Assembly (NCBI GenBank): GCA_002189035.1
Contig: CM007990.1
Location: 4,774,001-4,838,000 of the forward strand
Source: Utricularia gibba
Lineage: Eukaryota > Streptophyta > Magnoliopsida > Lamiales > Lentibulariaceae
Direction: 5' to 3'
DNA length: 64,000 nucleotides
A model generated the notes under the pieces. That model was given only the letters and a program-made list of their open reading frames with translations, ran no database searches and was not told where the DNA came from. Shown here in pieces: positions 48,985 to 62,457 of this stretch (positions are counted from its first letter, which is position 1; each line of letters starts with the position of its first letter). The translations under genes and the position numbers were made by a program.

Positions 48985-50438
48985 ATGGATAAGGAGAAAA
49001 TTCAAGAACTGAAGATCCATTTGGAGAATTTCGTCAATGAAGCAAAGGAATATGTGCACCGGGTTCCTTCTTCGCAGCTTTATGTAGCTGTTGGAGTACT
49101 CGTATTCACCATAATTTTCTTCTTATTAAGTGAGCTTCGTCACTCCAAAGACCGCATCTTGCTTTCGTTTGGTTATGATTTGCCTAGGGTTTAGATTTTG
49201 TTTAGTTGCATGGTTTTTGAATTTCTCCTACCATGGTAATTTTTGGGAACCTTGCTTTTCGAAATTTGATTTGGCTTTGGGTTAGATACGCAATGTCAGA
49301 CATGGGAGTGCCGGATATGGAATTGGTTATGGAGTGATAGTGTTTTTTTTTTTTTCTGTTTCTCTTCACCGACTTTGATAAGCTTACCTGTTGCGTCACA
49401 GTTCGTCTTTTCAAGCGTAGATCCTCTGATACTATTTTGCTGACTGGACTTAGTGGAAGTGGAAAAACTATTCTGTTTTACCAGGTAGGAGGAAAAATTC
49501 ATCCAAAATTTCATGAAGTTGTAGTTTTTAATGCGTTGATGACGAAAGGCATTAACTTTTCCGTTTATGTTAGCTGCGGGATGGTTCGTCTCATCAAGGA
49601 ACTGTCACTTCTATGGAGCACAATGAAGGAACTTTTGTGCTGCACTCGGAGGCTAGTAAGGTAATTCATTTTCTCGCATGCACGTGTGGTTTGCTGATGC
49701 TGGTGCATTGCATGCTATGAAACAGGGATTTACAGACATTTTTTAAAGAGTGGATCATCTTTTTTTGTTCAGAAGGGAAAAATAAAGCCAGTACATATTG
49801 TTGATGTTCCTGGTCATCCACGGCTCAGACCTAAACTGGATGAACTTTTGACTCAAGCAGCCGGCATAGTTTTTGTGGTGGATGCGTTGGAGTTTTTGCC
49901 AAATATTCGGAGTGCTTCTGAGTATGCTTCATTTTATTTTTTCAAGTTCATTATGCAAATTGGTCCGTGAATGGAGGCTTATTCTAATGTTTCAAAATTT
50001 TCATGCATTTTAATTTTCTGCCATAGGTACCTTTACGATATTTTGACCAAGGGGATTGTGGTGAAGAAAAAAATTCCAGTGCTTCTACTGTGTAACAAGG
50101 TGGACAAAGTTACTGCACATTCAAAAGATTTTATCAGAAAGCAGCTGGAGAAGGAAATGTGAGATGCCATTTTTAGTATTAAACCATAGCTAGCTTATTC
50201 TCATTGTTTTTATATCTACCTCATATTCTATTCTGCTGCCATCAGTGACAAGCTGCGGGCGTCAAGGACAGCACTTTCTTCAGCAGACATTTCAAACGAG
50301 TACACCCTCGGGACCCCTGGAGAAGCTTTCACCTTTACTCAATGCCTCAACAAAGTCACCACCGCGGAATCCTCTGGTTTAACCGGTGATGTTTCTCAGC
50401 TGGAGGAGTTTATTCGTAAGCATGTCAGGGCATTGTAA
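48985..50438 (+). CDS. SRPRB: Signal recognition particle receptor subunit beta
   Basis: ER-membrane GTPase that anchors SRP receptor alpha and couples ribosome docking to the translocon. The start at 48985 gives MDKEKIQELKIHLENFVNEA, then an N-terminal membrane anchor (LYVAVGVLVFTIIFFLLS). After an intron, RRSSDTILLTGLSGSGKTIL supplies the G1 P-loop. Next are LRDGSSHQGTVTSMEHNEGT (G2), PVHIVDVPGHPRLRPKLDEL (G3, DVPGH), AAGIVFVVDALEFLPN, VVKKKIPVLLLCNKVDKVTA (G4, NKVD) and LRASRTALSS. It ends SQLEEFIRKHVRAL at 50438. Order, size and all GTPase motifs match the plant family, and the exon joins checked keep frame. Confidence 0.92.
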
Positions 50439-51924
50439 AATCACTCCCTCAGAGCACTTCATTTCACTGGAAACACGATATGTCACATAGAGTCCATGAA
50501 TACCCTGCAATCACATCCCCAACTGTTTTCATTAAGCAGCAGTGGATTGTCTTAAGAGGCTCTCCTTTGAAGATGATGGATTATTAGGTGAGTTTTGTAG
50601 CATCTTTGTTGAAAAATGAGTCGAGTCAAAAATCCAACAATTGCTTGTCTTTGTTGTTTTCTGGATTCTGTCTCCTCATGTTCGTTGTTGGGGCTTTGAG
50701 CTTTAAGAATCACGTTGATTGAGCTGGTTGCTTGTCTTTTAATTGTTGAGCTCTTCCCACAAACCACACACACACACAAGAAGCTGTCCTTCAGCAGTAC
50801 CCAGAACAAGTTTCTTGAACTCCATACCAGTATTATTATTTAAAGCAAGTGGTATTATGGATATGAACAAGTTAATTTTATTGCATTCTAGAAAAAGTAT
50901 ATGGGAAAAATGAAGTGTCGTGGTCCTAAAGGTTTTAGAGTAAAAGAGGTCCGTGAAGGCTTCCGCACTTCCACAGGTTCCTTTCCTTTTCCACTAGCAA
51001 AGAGACAAGAGAAGAGCACCATCCAAATTTCTGATGTGGTAAAAAAATCGAAGGGGTGCAAGTAAAACCCCTTCCTTACATGATTTCTCTCCTTCATGCA
51101 GATAGACATTGTAGTATCCTTCTTCTTTCAGAACAGTCTGTGCTGTTTCATAGATACACAAATGAGTGGATCATCTTAAAGGTATAGCAAGTGAGTGCAG
51201 TTCCCTCCTTTTTCCTCTTAGCTTAATGACATCTCTAGTTTTGTGCACAAACTTGCTGTGTGTGTGTCTGTGTCTGTATATCCACAAATGTAAAACAAGC
51301 ATGCGTGCAGGGTAAATTTTTGAGTCCCTTAACGCACAAAAAATGACTGTGGGTCATCCTCAAGTGCAGGATGGATTGTGGGTTTGGGATGTGGTGCTCC
51401 GGAATGGATTGGAGGGGGCGTGGAGACAAGACAACGAAGGGGAAGCCCGTGAAGAGTGAGAGGGTACGTGAATATGCTGTGCATGTGACGATGTGAAGGA
51501 AAGGGGAGGAGCTGCTTCTGTTACGATTCCTCAAACTGCTGAGGCCGTGGAAAAAAGAATGACAGACAAATTCTCGAGAAAAGCCATGAAAGAACAAAAC
51601 AGCTTGGCGTGTCTCCAGTTCTCAGCCCTTCGTCTTCTCCTCCTACTCCAAGCATTCTAGTTCCTTTGTTGGAAATCATTAGCAGGTGGATGGATGCCTT
51701 ATTTACAGTTAATCTGATCAGCCGTGCTTCATTGGGCATGGCCACGTATGGCTAAAACTCTGCATGGAAGTGATGAAATTTGGCACATGGTTCTGGTTTT
51801 ATATCAACGGTCAATACTCCTCCACTTCTCCCTATAACTGTCACTCAACAGTTTTCTTCATTAACCGAAGTCAGGCTCAGGCAGGCTACTTTCCTCTCCC
51901 TGCCTTTCTGCCCCCACCGGAGAA
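50439..51924. other. Intergenic, SRPRB 3' flank / polygalacturonase promoter
   Basis: Mostly AT-rich to about 51200, then mixed composition. A minus-strand open frame at 51235-51597 is Ser/Phe/His-rich with no family resemblance, and I do not call it. No gene seen. Confidence 0.5.
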
Positions 51925-53874
51925 ATGAGCAGGTTCAGGTTCAGGAAAAGCACAGTGGTCTTCACCGTTTTGCTTCTGGTATGCTGGTCCAATGTTGACT
52001 GTAGTAGAGTAAGCCGGCGACACCCCCGGCTGAGAGGCGCGGCCGCGGCTTCTGTTTGGAGGAAGAAGGGAAGAAGCCACGGCTCTTATCACCACCATGG
52101 CACTAAGCCAAAGGCTCCATCGGCGCCGCCTCCAGCGACCCTGCCGCGGCAAACCCCTGATCCCAAGGTCTTCAATGTGTTGAATTTTGGAGCCAAAGGC
52201 GATGGTGCCACGGATGACACTAAGGTTAGCTACTGCAGGAATTTACTTTAGAGGCGCTTTTTCATGGCATCACATGAAACTGTGAACCGACGCCGTATTC
52301 GACAGGCGTTCCAGGATGCATGGGCCTCGGCTTGTAAAGTGGAAGCTTCTGTGATCGCAATTCCTGCGAAGTACGTCTTCCTCGTCGGCCCCATTTCGTT
52401 CTCCGGCACCGACTGTCAACATAACATTGTTTTCCAGGTATAGATTTTGTTGTGTAAACTGCAGATTTCTTTGATTCACTGTTGTGCTACTGTGCTATCA
52501 CTAAACTGGCTTTCTTTCTACAGTTGGATGGTACAATAATCGCTCCGACGAGTCCGGCAAGGTGGGGCTCCGGCCTTTTACAGTGGCTCGAGTTTACGAA
52601 GCTCGTCGGATTGAAGATCCTGGGGAGTGGAACAATCGACGGAAGTGGTGATGTTTGGTGGCAGAGTGCTCCTTATGACGACGACCCTTTGGATGATCAA
52701 TCTAAGCTCATCTTCCCACAAACAACACGTCGCCAGAACTCACTCATGTTCCGGTATTGAATCCGATTCATTTCCAATAAAACAGTTTGGATCCGTTCAC
52801 CACTCGGCTTGACTGAGCTTCCCATGTTTTCAGATGATCGGAAAAATGCCGAAAACAAAACCGACTGTAACAATCTTCTCTACTTTCTTACTGTGTTTAT
52901 TCAAGGAGATTGATGATCTGTGTAACCTTCTCAGGCAATCAGATTCTATGGAAGTGTTAACGTAACAGTGACGGGAATCACCATTCAGAGAAGCGCACAG
53001 TGCCATCTGAAGTTCGATAACTGTATTGGCGTTTCCGTTTACAATTTCACGGTGACTTCCCCCGGTGACAGCCCAAACACCGACGGCGTTCATCTGCAGA
53101 ACTCTAGAGATGTCCTCATCCGCACCTCCAACATCTCCTGCGGTAATGCCTCGTGTTTGTCCTCTGTACATGACTGCGTGTTCTCCTCCCGTTAACGAAG
53201 AACTCATTCTGTAAGGGGACGACTGTGTTTCTATCCAAACGGGATGCTCAAATGTGTACATTCACGACGTGAGCTGCGGCCCCGGGCACGGGATCAGCAT
53301 CGGCGGGCTCGGCAGAGACAACACCAAGGCCTGCGTTTCGAATGTCACCGTACGAGATGTCTATATGCAGAACACAATGAATGGTGTCAGAATCAAGACA
53401 TGGCAGGTAATAATCTGAGCCAAATCGCAGATGGATCCATCCCCTTTGATCCCTCTCCTCCTTCTTCTTCCTCAGGGGGGATCAGGATCCGTACAAGGAG
53501 TCCAATTCTCCAACATACATGTCTCAGAAGTGCAGCTTCCGATCGTAATCGACCAATACTACTGCGACAAACCCAAGTGCACGAACCAAACCTCCGCCGT
53601 CGCCCTCGACGGAATCAGCTACGAGAACATTCGCGGGACGTACACGGTGAAGCCGGTGCATCTGGCTTGCAGCGATCACACGCCGTGCGTGGGCGTGACT
53701 CTGAGGAACATCCAGCTGCTCCCACGGCCGCAAAAGTACCATATGTACGATCCATTTTGCTGGCAGACTTTTGGGCGGCTGCTCTCTCCGACGGTGCCGG
53801 CGGTGGAATGCGTGCAGATGGGAAAACCGGCCAGCAACAAGACCCGCCGTGACGATGCGCAGTGTTCCACATAA
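51925..53874 (+). CDS. Polygalacturonase, glycoside hydrolase 28 (At1g48100-like)
   Basis: Cell-wall pectinase that hydrolyses homogalacturonan. The start at 51925 gives [20 protein letters not shown], a signal peptide or anchor, followed by a basic His/Pro-rich linker typical of the At1g48100 clade. The right-handed beta-helix begins [20 protein letters not shown]. Motifs appear in family order: [16 protein letters not shown] (NTD), [12 protein letters not shown] (GDD, formed across the splice from 53139 to about 53214), [12 protein letters not shown] (catalytic GHG) and [11 protein letters not shown] (RIK). The C-terminal [15 protein letters not shown] and [11 protein letters not shown] end at 53874. 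All four motifs are intact, so it should be active. Introns are short and the frame is preserved. Confidence 0.93.
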
Positions 53875-54504
53875 CAAGGCGCCACAATGAAAGCATTATA
53901 CTTGTATAATAGCCTATAAGCTGAGGTATGTTTATTTAGTAGTATTTGGGGGAATTTTATTAATTAGGGTTTTCAATGATTACATTAGGTTTTGTACCAC
54001 CACATATCAATTATGCAAATTTCATTAAATAACAATTTCTTCAAAATATATTCATATTCAGATTCTTTATTTATTTTAATTTTAATTACATTTATTTGAT
54101 AAAATAATTTAATTAGTACTATAATTAACTTATTTATTTTTAAATGAATACATTTAATATATTGAATATTTAAATTTATTTCAATACGCGTATATTAATA
54201 AATATATTTTTCAAATATGCGTTATTATTAATATATGGATGTTTGAATATTTAAACTCGAGTACAAATAATTATTTAATATTCAACAAAAAAATATTATC
54301 AAATCAGGTTTAAAATTTTAATAAATGGGCCGGGCCGGGACATTTATGAATGAGGTATTTAAAGTTGCGACCCAATTTGATTAATAGAAGGGTACTACTG
54401 GAATTTAGCACATCTTATCTGATCCACATCGGAATATGGTCGTTTCTCGTTACCAGAAGATTGGGGTGTGACTTCTTTGTTGATCAAGGACTCGAAGCAG
54501 AGGA
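53875..54504. other. AT-rich intergenic
   Basis: 53940-54340 is very AT-rich, followed by about 170 bp that should be the naphthoate-synthase leader. No gene seen. Confidence 0.55.
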
Positions 54505-55984
54505 ATGGCGGATAAGGATCTTGAGTCTGCTAGCAGAAGATTGAGTTCCATCTCCGGCCACCTCGCTCCGCCGCAAGATTTTCGGAGAGGGGTTTCTCTT
54601 GGATTCTCTAACTGCAGCAACTCTGATTCCTACCACCGTGTGCACGGCGAAGTTCCCACTCACATTCCCAAGTGGCAGCCGGCGGTTGACGAATTTGGGA
54701 AGCCTTTCACTGACATTATCTATGAAAAATCCGAGGGGATTGCTAAGGTCAGTTTATTTGAGTTATACTTGTGAAATGAATGTAGAATGGTTTCTGATGC
54801 TCAATGGGTTGAGAGATTTGTGCATTATATGGTGCTTTTTTTTTGCTTTAAGATCACTATTAACAGGCCGGAGAGGAGAAATGCTTTCCGGCCTCAAACG
54901 GTGAAAGAGCTGATGCGAGCGTTCAACGATGCGAGGGATGATGATTGCATTGGAGTGATAGTTCTAACCGGAAAGGTTCTTTTTTTCTTTTTGTTCTCCT
55001 TTCTCTTCGGATCGGAAATGAACTTTGGACTTGCATGAAGCGTAGAGTCTTTTCAGGGCAACTTGGCATTTTGCAGCGGTGGCGATCAAGCTTTACGAGG
55101 GAGTCAAGGGTACATTGATTATGATAGCGTTGGCCGGCTGAATGTTTTGGATTTACAGGTTCTTTGTTTATAGCATTTACTCAAGAACACTTACAGAATA
55201 CTGAACTATATCAAGTTGGGTTTTGAGGAGTTTTGTGACGCATGAAGGTTCAAATTCGTCGTCTTCCCAAGCCAGTAATTGCCATGGTGAGATTCATTGC
55301 AATTGTTTACAGAACTGAACGCATATGCTTGCTAACTAGTAATCTTGAAAAAAGGTTGCGGGGTACGCCGTAGGAGGCGGCCATGTTCTCCATTTGGTTT
55401 GCGATTTAACAATTGCTGCAGATAATGCAATATTTGGGCAAACAGGGCCCAAAGTTGGAAGCTTTGACGCTGGCTATGGAGCATCGATCATGGCGCGTTT
55501 GGTGAGTTTGAAACATATAACTGCAATCAATTCCAGAAACCCACATGTTTTTCATTAAAATTGGCACACAGATTGGTCCGAAACGAGCCAGAGAGATGTG
55601 GTTCATGACGAGGTTCTACAACGCTACTGAAGCGGAAAAGATGGGGCTTGTGAACACCGTTGTTCCGGTAAGGTTCAGTGCTTTTTCGGTACAAAGAGAT
55701 GGGCTTTTTGCTGAAATGCGGGACTTATGGTTGTGGGTGTCTAGCTGGAGAAATTGGAGGAGGAGACGGTTAAATGGTGCAGAGAGATACTCAGGAACAG
55801 CCCCACGGCGATTCGTGTATTGAAATCAGCCATCAACGCAGTAGATGACGGCCACGCTGGGCTTCAACAGGTCGGCGGCGACGCCACGCTTCTCTTCTAC
55901 GGGACAGAAGAAGGTGCTGAAGGGAAGAACGCGTATTTGGAAAAGAGGAAGCCTGATTTCTCCCGATTCCCCCGCCTTCCTTAA
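54505..55984 (+). CDS. NS: 1,4-dihydroxy-2-naphthoyl-CoA synthase (MenB), peroxisomal
   Basis: Cyclises o-succinylbenzoyl-CoA to 1,4-dihydroxy-2-naphthoyl-CoA in phylloquinone (vitamin K1) synthesis, which in plants runs partly in peroxisomes. The start at 54505 gives [20 protein letters not shown]; residues 12-20 (RLSSISGHL) fit the PTS2 peroxisomal signal R-L-x5-H-L. The crotonase fold follows over about eight exons: [60 protein letters not shown] (oxyanion-hole Gly pair), [19 protein letters not shown] and [18 protein letters not shown] (catalytic Asp region). Then come [20 protein letters not shown] and [16 protein letters not shown] at the C-terminus. Frames are intact and the length matches At1g60550. 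Confidence 0.94.
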
Positions 55985-57060
<1,076 letters not shown>

Positions 57061-57814
57061 AACACGACGCCTTGTGTTCTCCCAAGATGTCTTGTGTATA
57101 CATGGGCATTCCGGCTTCCACGCCTGTGTTTAATTAGACTAGACATTGTCTCCCCCATTGCAGGCACGAAGGAATGAATGCTTCTGCTGTTCCTCTTTGC
57201 GAACGCATTGCAGGCATGTACGGTGACTGTTGCTTGTGTTGCTTTGCGGACCCCCTTAATACCCACCCTTCTGGTGACAAAACTACTACTTTACCAGGAC
57301 ACCGGAGTTGCAACTTCTAGAAAGGTGACAGCATATCGTACGGTGATGCGAAGCGACTATGAAAATGGTTAACGGAATTATGCACTGAGCTATGGGATTT
57401 GTAGCCAGCCCATTCAAGATAATCCGACCCCCTATAACGGGGAAACATGGGGCTTCCTCGGAAGCGTCGATCGCCGGAGGAATGACCCAGAATTTCAAAT
57501 ACGATGATGCCTAAACGCCATTGCATTCTGATCACGGAAGGCGAGGCGCTTGAGCCCCTACAGCTTCTTTGATTCTTGATTCTGGTTCTGTATCTGGTAT
57601 TGCAGCTTTGCTGAAGCTGCTTTGTTTTTGTTGATGAACCCTGGTCAAGACGTGAAATGAAGAGGAAAATGACATAGAACTTGGAGCATGATTGCTCTTA
57701 TGTGCTGCTCAACTTCAGCAAAACATCAAGCTACTACAAATCTTTTTAAAAATGTATACTTGATTTCGCGGCAGCAGGGAGCTTCATCTTGGAATGATTC
57801 CATGCACGAAATGC
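57061..57814. other. Intergenic
   Basis: Between the ARF pseudogene and the 3' end of the small membrane-protein gene. Several short open frames exist without domain resemblance. No gene called. Confidence 0.45.
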
Positions 57815-58240
57815 CTAGACGTTCTCAGCAAACCTCACCGCCGGTTTGTGTCCGCCATTGTTGTAGACGTGGGGTTGGCTTGCTTTCGGGTGAGCTTTTG
57901 CTTTTGCTTTGCCTCCATTTTTGACCGGGGGCGTTTTCTTGTCGAACCCGAACTCTATGTCTCCATCTCTCATGATGAAGTTTGGCTTCTGCCACTCCTT
58001 CGGCCCCAGCGCCGTCTTCTTTGGAGCACGGCTCGCCGCCTCCGCCTCCACGTCCGCCGTCTTCACACGTTTCCGCTGCTTGCTGCAGAGTCTCCCCAGC
58101 ACACAGGCTACACCGGATACCACCACGATCACGGCCAAGACGATGAAAACAGGGCCAAAGGAGCCACCAGGGCGAGGGGGCGCATTCAACTGGCTGACTG
58201 TAACAGGATCAGTATATATACCATAAACACTTTCAGACAT
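57815..58240 (-). CDS. Small single-pass membrane protein, plant-specific, function unknown
   Basis: An intronless 141-residue protein. The N-terminus (MSESVYGIYTDPVTVSQLNA) is followed by Pro-Pro-Arg-Pro-Gly-Gly and one strong transmembrane helix (FGPVFIVLAVIVVVSGVACV, about residues 28-48). A Cys/Arg/Lys-rich juxtamembrane stretch (LGRLCSKQRKRVKT) comes next, then a hydrophilic tail with IEFGFDKK and a His/Ala/Lys-rich C-terminus. The layout (proline-glycine stretch, helix, GRLC, basic region) resembles a family of small plant transmembrane proteins whose function I do not know. The basic side suggests the tail faces the cytosol. An upstream TATA-like box is noted separately. Confidence 0.7.
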   Translation of the reverse strand: MSESVYGIYTDPVTVSQLNAPPRPGGSFGPVFIVLAVIVVVSGVACVLGRLCSKQRKRVKTADVEAEAASRAPKKTALGPKEWQKPNFIMRDGDIEFGFDKKTPPVKNGGKAKAKAHPKASQPHVYNNGGHKPAVRFAENV

Positions 58241-58356
58241 TTTGAAAGATGAAAGATGAGCTCAAACTCTTAGTTGGGAAGCGGGATTTTGAAACTGAAG
58301 CGCATAGGAGACTGCTTGCTTGCGCTCTTGTCGCAGGGATGAAGCAGAGAAGGTGA

Positions 58357-58365
58357 GTATATATC
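58357..58365 (-). promoter_or_regulatory. Candidate TATA box of the small membrane-protein gene
   Basis: Reads GATATATAC on the minus strand about 117-125 bp upstream of the start codon at 58240, giving a predicted leader near 90 bases. Position only; weak evidence. Confidence 0.3.
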
Positions 58366-59480
58366 TATGGCACTGTAAAGAGAATTCAAAATGGAGGGGG
58401 GGCTGTGCTTTTCTGGTCTGTGCTTCTCTTTAATAAAGAGAATCAGAGATCTGGTAGTCTGTGTGGGGAGAAGGATGATGCTTTTGGTTCTTAGGTAGAA
58501 GAGAAAGTGGGAAAAGAAGGAAACAGCTTGGTCTCCATTTACGCATCCCGCATACCAATGAAAGGGAGAGAGCCCCCTGCAAAATTCTCTACGCTTTCGC
58601 TTTTACTCTCCCTTCTGTCTCTACTGAAACTTGGTCACATCGCTATTTCTTTGCTGTGCTTTGTCCTTTTCTTGGCTTGTGGTCTTCCAAAGCATCTTTT
58701 CTAATTCATGTCTGCCATTCCCTGTGGTTGGTTGCAAACTCTTTAGTTACCATAAGATACTGCTTCGTCCCAAGGTGATCTGAGGATGATCCCTCTTGGA
58801 TCCTGTGCAGGTTTCAGGGAGGAGGGCTGGTCTCTGTTTCTACCTGGAAACCATCAAGCTCTCGCCCGGACACAGATTCTTCCCCATTCATCATCAAGTT
58901 GTGTGCATGTATTCTATGTAGCAGCAGCTTCCCTCAGCTGCATTAACAGTCATCCTGATCTCCCTCTCTCCTCATTAGATCAGAGGCTTTTCAGATCATG
59001 CAGCAACAGAACTGGTCGTGATTGGTAACATATTCAGGATCATGGGGCTCGACCGGAAAGTTCGAAGTCCTCCCCTTACCGGTTGAACCAGTTATTTTGA
59101 GAGATCCCGCCGTCGGCGGTGAAGCCGTCTTGTTCTGTTCCATCTGTTTGATGAGAACAAGAGACTGGAGATGAAGGTGAACGCCGATTTTGGGTCATTT
59201 CTACTGATGGAAGCAGAGGTTATGGCATCAATCTCAGTTAGTGAAGAACAGAAAAAGCCTCTTTCAAGCAACAAACAAGATATATGTTGCATCAAAACAT
59301 AACCTTTTATCAGTAAGCTGGTTTCAACAGTGTTTATTATCTACAGTTTCCATCTATCCTAAGCAAATGCAAGAAACAACCTTTTGCATTTCGTGTACAA
59401 TAAATTTATTCAAGATCAGAAAGAAATGGGTACCGACGAAAGCTGCTCGATGTTACACCAGCTTTCCAGATTGCTTGCCA
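58366..59480. other. Intergenic upstream of the small membrane protein
   Basis: Contains the upstream region of the small membrane-protein gene and the 3' flank of the carbonic anhydrase gene. Short ORFs at 58507-58704 and 58786-59028 show no recognisable domains. Confidence 0.5.
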
Positions 59481-60950
59481 TCAAATTGATGTTATAGGAT
59501 TGAGGCTGAAGTCGAGGTTCCAGAGCTCAAGTGAGCCATTGATGAAGTCGTAGTGGCCTCCTTGCAAAGACAGCGTCTTCTTCAATAAACTTTCTCTACA
59601 AATGGGTAAGTCAACAGATTCCCAAGAGAGATATTCACAGCTTCCTGCAAAGAGAAACGGGTGTTGGGACATCACTGAATCGACTGTATGTAATTTCATA
59701 TGTGAGTTATGCAAAACTAACTCTACCTTCTCTAGGCAAGTGCACTTATCGGTTAGGTCCATGTCCTTGCATTCCAACTGAACCTTAGCCTTGGCGGCCT
59801 TGCAAATGCTCACCCATTGCTCGATAAAATCACTGCAATGATTTGAGTCCACTTTCCGAATTCAATGTAACGTTCAGGAAAATGTCACCAACCTGTGGGT
59901 GGTGCCATCATCTGGAATGGACATAAGTCCCTTGATCCCTCCACACGCACTATGCCCGATCACCAATATGTTTTCTACCTGAAGTGACCATCGCCATTTC
60001 TTTATAACACAGAGAAGCAGATCTCAAAGGAAAATGGTGATTACCTTAAGATGAAGCACAGCGTATTCAATTGCAGCCCCATTCCAGAATACTTGGTCTG
60101 AAAAAAGATGAGCGCATTAATGAGTGACCACATAAACGAAACCTCCGGCGAGTAATTATCTTCAAGGAGAAGCGGAATCACCTTATCATAAGGTGGAACC
60201 ATATTCGCTATGTTTCGAACCATGAACGCCTCCCCGGGTTGAAAGTTGAGTACGTGCGAAGGGCATACTCGAGAATCAGAGCAGGCGAAGACCATAAACT
60301 TCGGTCGAACACGGTAATCAGATTAATCCCTTGTCGAAATTACAGTGACGGTAAACGAAGAGAATGGATTTTACCTTCGGGCTTTGACCTTTCGCAAGTT
60401 CCCCATACAGATCAGGATTCTTCCTGAAAAATTGCAAACAGAAAGGAATGTGACATCGGTTTGATCATTTGCGAGAATCCCGCTTTATCCGATTTCGGAA
60501 AGTGCGAGATTCTATGCACCATGTACAAATTTCCTTTCTTACAGTACTACTTACTCGAAATTCTCTTTCCTGAAATGGTCGAATCCGGCGCGGATCCTCT
60601 CCGCCACATCTTTCGTCGACTTCTCGGCGGCGGCTGCTAATTCCGACGTGATATTTCGCACCTTCGCCGCCGCTTCGGCGGTCAACTCCTGGTTCTCACT
60701 GTTGTTTTTTCAGGAAAAGATCAATAAATGAAAAAGGAATTTTAGGGACCCGAGTAGACAAAATTCCACCCACACCGAGAACACGCAATTCCAAAACGGC
60801 AAATAGCAGTACTTTTAGTCATAGTCAATCAAACCCCGTCATTAATCGCGAATCTTCAACCAATCACAAATTAAAGGCAAATGGATTTAAAAAACACCTC
60901 AAAAGCTTCTTGAGGCCGGAGATGGCTTCCTCGCAGGGATCACTCGCCAT
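59481..60950 (-). CDS. Beta carbonic anhydrase, no transit peptide, apparent frameshift in last exon
   Basis: Zinc enzyme interconverting CO2 and bicarbonate. The start at 60950 gives [20 protein letters not shown], so no plastid transit peptide; a cytosolic form is likely. The next exons encode [38 protein letters not shown] and [20 protein letters not shown] (Zn-ligand Cys and the Asp-Arg dyad of CSDSR). They continue with [18 protein letters not shown] and [20 protein letters not shown] (Zn-ligand His and Cys of HSAC). Later parts are [34 protein letters not shown] and [20 protein letters not shown], ending [17 protein letters not shown] at 59481. Between TYPFV and RESLL (about 59597-59600) the frame shifts by one base. 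One missing base would restore it, for example GTAAGAG rather than GTAGAG. Catalytic residues lie upstream of the break and are complete. Confidence 0.88.
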
Positions 60951-62419
60951 TTTCGCTGATCCTGCAAAGCAATCGCAAACTCTACGTTGAATCCAAACCA
61001 AGAACACCGACGGAAAAGCTTCTTCGTATTCCACAATTCGATACCAGCGATTTTTCACAACACGACGACCGCGTTTTCCGATGGATGAAAAGAATGAGAC
61101 AGAAACGCAAAGTGGAGTACCTTTTCAGATCGGAAACTGGATTTATGTGCAGGCAGGCGGAACACGGGATGGAGAAGATGATGAGCTTCAGGCGCGTAGC
61201 GGGAAACTGTCTTTATCATTAAAGTTAACTATAATTAGCATTTTTTAACGCAAGACGAATACGTTACGCGTGTTGGATTGGATACTTGGTCAACGGAAGG
61301 ATGGGTGCATTCCCATAAATACCCCTGTCCCCACTCCTCTCCCCATATATGTTTTTTAAATTACCTTTTTTAATATAATTTTGTTAATTTACATGATATT
61401 AATATCAAATTGATTCATTTAAAAAAATTGTTACTTAAAAAATGATTATTTAGTATATAAATATTTATAATTTTATTTATATGTAATATTATGCAAGTAT
61501 TTATAACATATTTTGAAATACAAGGTAATATTGTATTTCATTACCATAGGACTAATAAAATTAATCTAATAACTATAAATAAACGTTTTAATAGAAAAAT
61601 ATTATAATATTTAAACGACAGTGTTATATATTATTATTTAGCAAACGCATGATTAAGATGTGATATTTAAAGTAAAATAATATTTTTATAATCTGTTAAA
61701 CAAGTCTTTATATTATTAAACCATTTTGAATTTCCAAAATTTTATTCTGCCCAATTATTTTGGGATTTACATACAAAATAGCATGATTTGTATCGTCTTG
61801 ATCATGATTAATGTATTATTATCACTAATATACACCATTTTCTGTCTTAGAACAGGATAAAAAAATTCTTGAAAAATAATAACTAAAGATGCATTATTGA
61901 ATAGTCAAAAGGGTAAAAAAGTAAAGCAAAAATGAACAGGATATGTTCCATTGCACCTTCCCAGAATCACGACTCATCTCTTTTACCTCTGGCTCGCCAC
62001 TCGCCAGGCTGGAGATGTGGGCCCCGCATCCGTAACGCGATTGGGTTTGGAAAACACTGTTCAAGAATTTAATAATAATCGATTAATACGACACCGTTTA
62101 CTTAAAAAAAATTAAAAAACACAGGATTTTCAAATAAAACAACAATAAAAGCTAGAAACTTTTATCAAAATCAATCGAAACCGAGTAACATTGGATTCAT
62201 TGTAATCCATTGCTTTGGTAAGAACGTCACGTTGTCCACAAGGTTTGGGACCAATATCATGATCGATAGAACTACTACAATTCAATTAATCAGTAATCTT
62301 AACCTGAGTCATATTTAGTTTTAGATTATGTTACTAGAAAATTGTAATAGTAGTTTGATATGTATATTAGCGTTATATATTATAACAATCATATATTTAT
62401 TTTTTGAGCATATAAAATG

Positions 62420-62457
<38 letters not shown>

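Noticed and set aside
51235-51597. 120-codon minus-strand ORF
   Set aside because: Rich in Ser, Phe, His and Thr from simple TG/AC-rich DNA; no recognisable motif.
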